Assembly: GCA_026993275.1 (NCBI GenBank)
Contig: JALWUB010000518.1
Span: 1 to 9,947, forward strand
Source of the DNA: Robiginitomaculum sp.
GTDB taxonomy: Bacteria; Pseudomonadota; Alphaproteobacteria; Caulobacterales; Maricaulaceae
DNA length: 9,947 nucleotides
Direction: 5' to 3'
In this document: in pieces, positions 6,853 to 9,947 of the stretch
Numbering within the stretch: the first letter of the stretch is position 1
Layout: every line of letters starts with the position of its first letter
The notes under the pieces: generated by a model
Databases searched by the model: none
Told to the model about the DNA's origin: nothing
The model's input: only the letters and a program-made list of their open reading frames with translations
Program-made: the position numbers and the translations under genes

Positions 6853-7838
6853 TGGCGGGACCCCGCCAGGCCCGGCGCGGCAGCGGCTCGGAGGATCACT
6901 GGCCGGGCTTTGTCGATGCACTGGCAACCTTGTTGCTGGTGGTGGTGTTCCTGCTGTCGCTGTTCATTGTGGCGCAATATGCGCTCAGCCGGGCGCTGTC
7001 GGACCGCGATGCCGAATTGTCGCAATTGCATTCGCGCCTGACCAGCCTGGCCGACATGCTGGCGCTGGAAAAGGCCAAGAACAAGGATGCGCAAGAGCGC
7101 CTGGCGCTGTTGCGGGTGACGCTGGAGGAAAAGACCAACGCCCTGAAGACCTTGCAAGACCAGTATGCGGCCACCCAAACGGCCCTGGACGAGGAAAAGC
7201 AGCTGTCGCAAAAGGCGCGCGATGAAGTCGCCGCCCTGAATGCGCAGATCGCCGCCCTGACGGCGCAGATTGCCAAGCTCAATGCCGCGCTCGAGGCCGC
7301 AGAACTGAAGGACAAGCAGCAAAAGGCGCAGATCGTCAATCTGGGCAAACGCCTGAATGCCGCGCTGGCGCAAAAGGTGTCGGAACTGGCGCGCTACAAG
7401 TCCGAGTTTTTCGGCCGCCTCCTGGAGGTGCTGGGCAATCGCGAGGGGGTGCGCGTCGAGGGGGATCGCTTTGTCTTTGAAACCGATGTGCTGTTTGCCT
7501 CCGGCTCGGCCGAGCTGAATCCGGCGGGCGAACAGTCGCTGGCGCAGATTGCCGCCGCGATCATCGAGATTTCCAAGGAAATCCCCAAGGATATTGACTG
7601 GGTGATCCGGGTTGATGGCCATACCGATTCCATTCCCATCCGTTCCGGCTATGCCTCCAACTGGGAACTGTCGGCGGCGCGGGCGATTTCGGTGGTGAAG
7701 TTCTTCATCAAGGCCGGGGTGCCGCCCAACCGCCTGGTGGCGGCGGGCTTTGGCCAGTATCACCCCATCGACAAGGGCCACACGCCGGAGGCTCTGGCGC
7801 GCAATCGCCGCATTGAGTTGAAGCTCGACAGCCGCTAA
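6852..7838 (+). CDS. OmpA/MotB-like peptidoglycan-binding stator partner (ZorB-like)
   Basis: The 328-residue protein is built as a stator B subunit. It has a short basic cytoplasmic N-terminus and a transmembrane helix at about residues 22-44 that opens with FVDALATLLLV. Asp22 sits where MotB has its ion-binding aspartate. A long heptad-rich coiled coil at about 50-185 includes LNAQIAALTAQIAKLNAAL. The C-terminal OmpA-like domain is at about 199-328. That domain holds the peptidoglycan-contacting pair: Asp259 in DGHTDS and Arg277 in SNWELSAARA. It ends with the classic NRRIELKLDS. The start overlaps the previous stop (TAATG) behind GAGAGG at 6841-6846. The coiled coil is much longer than the linker of flagellar MotB, placing the wall-binding head far from the membrane. 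Function as a pair with the upstream gene is strongly implied; the biological task is unknown. Confidence 0.9.
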   Translation: MAGPRQARRGSGSEDHWPGFVDALATLLLVVVFLLSLFIVAQYALSRALSDRDAELSQLHSRLTSLADMLALEKAKNKDAQERLALLRVTLEEKTNALKTLQDQYAATQTALDEEKQLSQKARDEVAALNAQIAALTAQIAKLNAALEAAELKDKQQKAQIVNLGKRLNAALAQKVSELARYKSEFFGRLLEVLGNREGVRVEGDRFVFETDVLFASGSAELNPAGEQSLAQIAAAIIEISKEIPKDIDWVIRVDGHTDSIPIRSGYASNWELSAARAISVVKFFIKAGVPPNRLVAAGFGQYHPIDKGHTPEALARNRRIELKLDSR

Positions 7839-7847
7839 CCCCCGTGC

Positions 7848-8801
7848 TCACGAAGAGCCGGATTTGCGGCGGCGCAATCGCTGCCACAGCCATAGTGACA
7901 CCGCCAGGGCCAGCGCACCCTGGGCGAAGTTTTCAGGGCCCAGGGCTTGCGGTTTGGTGCTGAGGGCATAGGCCGTGTTCAGCCCGGCGAGGGGATCGGA
8001 CGCCTTGCCGGTGCCGATGATGAGCGCCAGGTTCGCGCCAAACACCAGCGCATTGAAGGCGCCGTGCAGGCCTGCCGCGCCGATGATGGCGCCTTCGTTC
8101 AGCGCATAGAGCCCGAGCATTACCCCCATCAGCGTGATCGCCGTTATCGCCACCATTCCGGCCAGGATCTGCCCGTGCAGGGCGCCGAGGATGAGCAGAT
8201 GCACATGCAAGGAGCCAAAATAGAGCGCGCTGACGAGCAGCCCGGCAGTCCGGCCATGGCGCAGGGCCACGCTGGAGAGAATCCAGCCGCGGCAAATGAT
8301 CTCTTCCGCGGCGCTTTGCACCAGAAGGCCAAGGATGAGCGCCGCAAACACCAGCATGGTGGCCGGGCGCAGCAGCAGCGCCAGGGAAAAGCCGTGCGCT
8401 GATCCGCCGTCCTCCGGCAGCATTGTGCCGCTCCAGGCGGCCAGGCCCAGGAGCGCCAGGGCAAAGGCCAGGCCAGCGGCGAGGCCGCGGCCATAGCGCC
8501 GTGTGGCATGGCGCGCCACCAGGCCGATGCTGGCCAGATCGCGGCGCTCATAGACCTTCACCCAGATCAATGCGCAGGCGGCAAACACCACGAACATGGC
8601 ATACAGGGTCAGAAGAATGATCAGCCCCATGCTGTGCGGGTCAGGCTGTTGCTGGCCACGCAGTATATGCGGCAGCATGACCGCCAGGATCACCGGCAGC
8701 GTGGCGAGATTGGCAATCAGCCAGAAGGCCCACAGCAGCAGGAAGCTGGCCCAGGCAGGGGTGGCCCGCGCCGCCTTGCCGGGCGCCTGATAGGCAATCA
8801 T
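7848..8801 (-). CDS. CPBP-family intramembrane glutamic/metallo-protease
   Basis: The 317-residue polytopic protein carries the three motifs of CPBP (CAAX protease and bacteriocin-processing, also called Abi or Rce1-like) enzymes. These are EExxxR at Glu166-Glu167...Arg171 (AAEEIICRG), FxxxH at Phe195...His199 (FGSLH), and HxxxN at His246...Asn250 (LHGAFN). All predicted catalytic residues are present, so it is likely active. These enzymes cut substrates within or near the membrane; roles in bacteria range from peptide maturation to bacteriocin self-immunity and regulation. The substrate is not evident here. About eight hydrophobic segments are visible, and the tail is basic (QRLRRRKSGSS). 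The ATG overlaps the upstream stop as ATGA with no clear ribosome binding site, so it is probably translationally coupled. It converges on the OmpA-like gene with nine bases between stops. Confidence 0.87.
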   Translation of the reverse strand: MIAYQAPGKAARATPAWASFLLLWAFWLIANLATLPVILAVMLPHILRGQQQPDPHSMGLIILLTLYAMFVVFAACALIWVKVYERRDLASIGLVARHATRRYGRGLAAGLAFALALLGLAAWSGTMLPEDGGSAHGFSLALLLRPATMLVFAALILGLLVQSAAEEIICRGWILSSVALRHGRTAGLLVSALYFGSLHVHLLILGALHGQILAGMVAITAITLMGVMLGLYALNEGAIIGAAGLHGAFNALVFGANLALIIGTGKASDPLAGLNTAYALSTKPQALGPENFAQGALALAVSLWLWQRLRRRKSGSS

Positions 8802-9766
8802 GGCGCGCCGGTGACCGCGCTGGCGCTGTCCTGGCTGTCTTCACCGGCTTCGGCAAGGACCAGGCAGGCGCTGATGCCCGCCGACATGGCATAGCGCAGA
8901 TACTCAACAAACAGACCGGCCAGAATGAAAAACAGGGCCGGGACCGCCGCCAGGGCCGCATAGGCGCCCACATTGGCCATGCTGGGCTGTTCGCCGCCAA
9001 ACAGCGCCAGGCCCGCCCCCAGGAAGGGCAGGGCGATGAGCAGGCCAATGAGCAGAATGCCAAGAGAGAGCGCCAGAATGACAAAAAACTGCACCACATA
9101 GGCCAGAAACAGGCCCCAGAAATGGCCCTTGCTGATGGCCAGGGTTTCAAACACCTGGATCTTGCCGCGCAGGACCGTCAGCGCCGGGGCCGGGGAGATG
9201 CGCACCGAAAACCAGATTACCGCGCCTAGCCAGGCCAGGGCATACAGAATCGACAGGGCGATGAAGATCCCGCCCGCCGTGCTGCCCTTCAGCGCCACGG
9301 CAAGGCCGATGAAGGCGCCCAGAGGCAGCAAGGCAAAAAAGGCCACGGACATGACCAGCACAAAAACCGCTATGAGCACCACCAGCACATTGATCTCGTC
9401 CTGGCCAAAGCGCAGGCCGAACCATTTGCCGCCGGCGCTCTCGCCCTTGATCATCCAGCGCAGCAGCGCCGTGTAGATGGCGGTAAAGATGGGCAGGAAC
9501 AGGATGCCCCCCATATAGCCCGCGCTCTGGAAGATCTGCATGGGGCCTTGCAACTGGGTTCTGAAGGCATCCGATTGCGGGTCCAGGGCCAGAAGCTCCG
9601 GCAGGGCCTTGGCTGCAAAGGGCGCGGCAATGGCGAAGGTCAGCACCAGCAGCGCCAGGCGGGCGAGGACATAGGCAAGGCCCAGGCGGCGCCAGGTATT
9701 TTTGTGCGGCCGGTCATCAAAGAGGAAAAACACCGCCTTGTCGGCGGTAAACCCGTGTGTTGCCAT
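8798..9766 (-). CDS. Unrecognised polytopic membrane protein
   Basis: I do not recognise a named family. The 322-residue product has a soluble N-terminus (MATHGFTADKAVFFLFDDRP) and about six to eight hydrophobic segments, roughly at residues 28-50, 80-100, 126-148, 152-168, 180-205, 225-265 and 280-305. Between segments are conserved-looking cytoplasmic loops: LRWMIKGESAGGKWFGLRFG followed by QDEI, and RISPAPALTVLRGKIQVFE. The loop wording resembles hypothetical membrane proteins I associate with alphaproteobacteria. The start is the ATG at 9766-9764, behind AGGGG at 9778-9774 with seven bases of spacing; this rejects a longer open frame extending upstream. It lies four bases after the preceding gene and overlaps the CPBP protease start. 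Co-translation with a protease suggests a substrate, partner or scaffold role, but this is inference. Confidence 0.75.
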   Translation of the reverse strand: MATHGFTADKAVFFLFDDRPHKNTWRRLGLAYVLARLALLVLTFAIAAPFAAKALPELLALDPQSDAFRTQLQGPMQIFQSAGYMGGILFLPIFTAIYTALLRWMIKGESAGGKWFGLRFGQDEINVLVVLIAVFVLVMSVAFFALLPLGAFIGLAVALKGSTAGGIFIALSILYALAWLGAVIWFSVRISPAPALTVLRGKIQVFETLAISKGHFWGLFLAYVVQFFVILALSLGILLIGLLIALPFLGAGLALFGGEQPSMANVGAYAALAAVPALFFILAGLFVEYLRYAMSAGISACLVLAEAGEDSQDSASAVTGAP

Positions 9767-9770
9767 CAGA

Positions 9771-9947
9771 TCACCCCTTTCGTGGCCGCAAAAACCAGAT
9801 CGTGCCCGCGAGCAGCACCAGGCTGACCACCAGACTGCCTTCGGGGCCAAAGCTGCCGCCGGTGAGCCAGTCGGCCATGTCGGCCTTGCGGTCAAAATCC
9901 GCCACCAGCGCCGGCGTGCCAACATCAATGCCGCTGACATTGAGGCC
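9771..9947 (-). CDS. C-terminus of an integral membrane protein, possibly a second CPBP-type protein (partial)
   Basis: Only the last 58 codons are present; the gene enters from the right edge. The fragment reads GLNVSGIDVGTPALVADFDR and continues through a soluble stretch ending near WLTGGSFGPEG. It then has a final hydrophobic helix (SLVVSLVLLAGTIWFL) and a basic end (RPRKG). An extracytoplasmic loop followed by a terminal helix and basic tail resembles the end of some alphaproteobacterial CPBP-family proteins, but no catalytic motif is in view, so the family is only a guess. The ribosome binding site of the next gene lies across its stop codon, and the two genes are four bases apart, so they are surely one transcript. 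Confidence 0.6.
   Translation of the reverse strand, partial: GLNVSGIDVGTPALVADFDRKADMADWLTGGSFGPEGSLVVSLVLLAGTIWFLRPRKG

Noticed and set aside
7240..7340. Short near-repeats of GCGCAGATCGCC in the stator partner gene
   Set aside because: They are explained by the heptad periodicity of the encoded coiled coil and are not an independent DNA repeat.
5935..7838. A complete Zorya defence system
   Set aside because: Only the ZorA/ZorB-like stator pair is present. Flanking genes are dapD and a convergent CPBP operon; no ZorC, helicase ZorD or nuclease ZorE is visible.
9767..9940. An extended version of the 322-residue membrane protein starting near 9940
   Set aside because: The extension is out of frame with the membrane-protein C-terminus ending at 9771, has a Trp/Arg-rich translation, and the ATG at 9766 has a clear ribosome binding site.

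Overview
This is a GC-rich, very compact stretch of bacterial chromosome, almost certainly from an alphaproteobacterium. The evidence is the order rpmH-rnpA-yidC-engB, a DUF1036 protein (a family I know mainly from alphaproteobacteria), a dapD of the tetrahydrodipicolinate succinylase type, and protein sequences that read as alphaproteobacterial. No dnaA, yidD, tRNA, rRNA, insertion sequence or CRISPR array is visible. I cannot name the genus.

Left edge (1-117, minus): the first 39 codons of a membrane protein, probably of the TVP38/TMEM64 (DedA-like) family, divergent from the ribosomal-protein operon. Region 118-233 is the divergent promoter region.

Plus-strand block (234-5853): rpmH (L34), rnpA (RNase P protein), yidC (membrane insertase), engB (ribosome-assembly GTPase), a secreted DUF1036 / peptidoglycan-binding-like / DUF1036 protein, a HAD-family pyrimidine 5'-nucleotidase-like protein, and dapD (lysine / diaminopimelate synthesis). 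Spacing is extremely tight, and stops and starts overlap at several junctions. engB has no usable ATG or GTG start. It appears to begin at a CTG whose bases overlap the yidC stop (CTGA), behind a strong Shine-Dalgarno sequence.

Plus-strand pair (5935-7838): after an 81-base gap with promoter-like sequences comes a MotA/ExbB-like membrane protein, overlapped by one base with an OmpA/MotB-like protein (transmembrane helix with Asp22, long periplasmic coiled coil, C-terminal peptidoglycan-binding domain). Together they look like a two-subunit ion-driven stator complex. They resemble the ZorA/ZorB half of Zorya but have no ZorC, ZorD or ZorE beside them.

Minus-strand block (7848-9947): a tightly coupled three-gene membrane unit, transcribed toward the plus-strand block. 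It comprises the C-terminus of a membrane protein, a 322-residue polytopic protein I do not recognise, and a CPBP (Abi/CAAX-type) intramembrane metalloprotease with all three catalytic motifs. It converges on the OmpA/MotB-like gene with only 9 bases between the stop codons.

Most of the window is housekeeping. The parts that deserve a second look are the CTG start of engB, the stator pair next to dapD, the double-DUF1036 secreted protein, and the CPBP membrane cluster.
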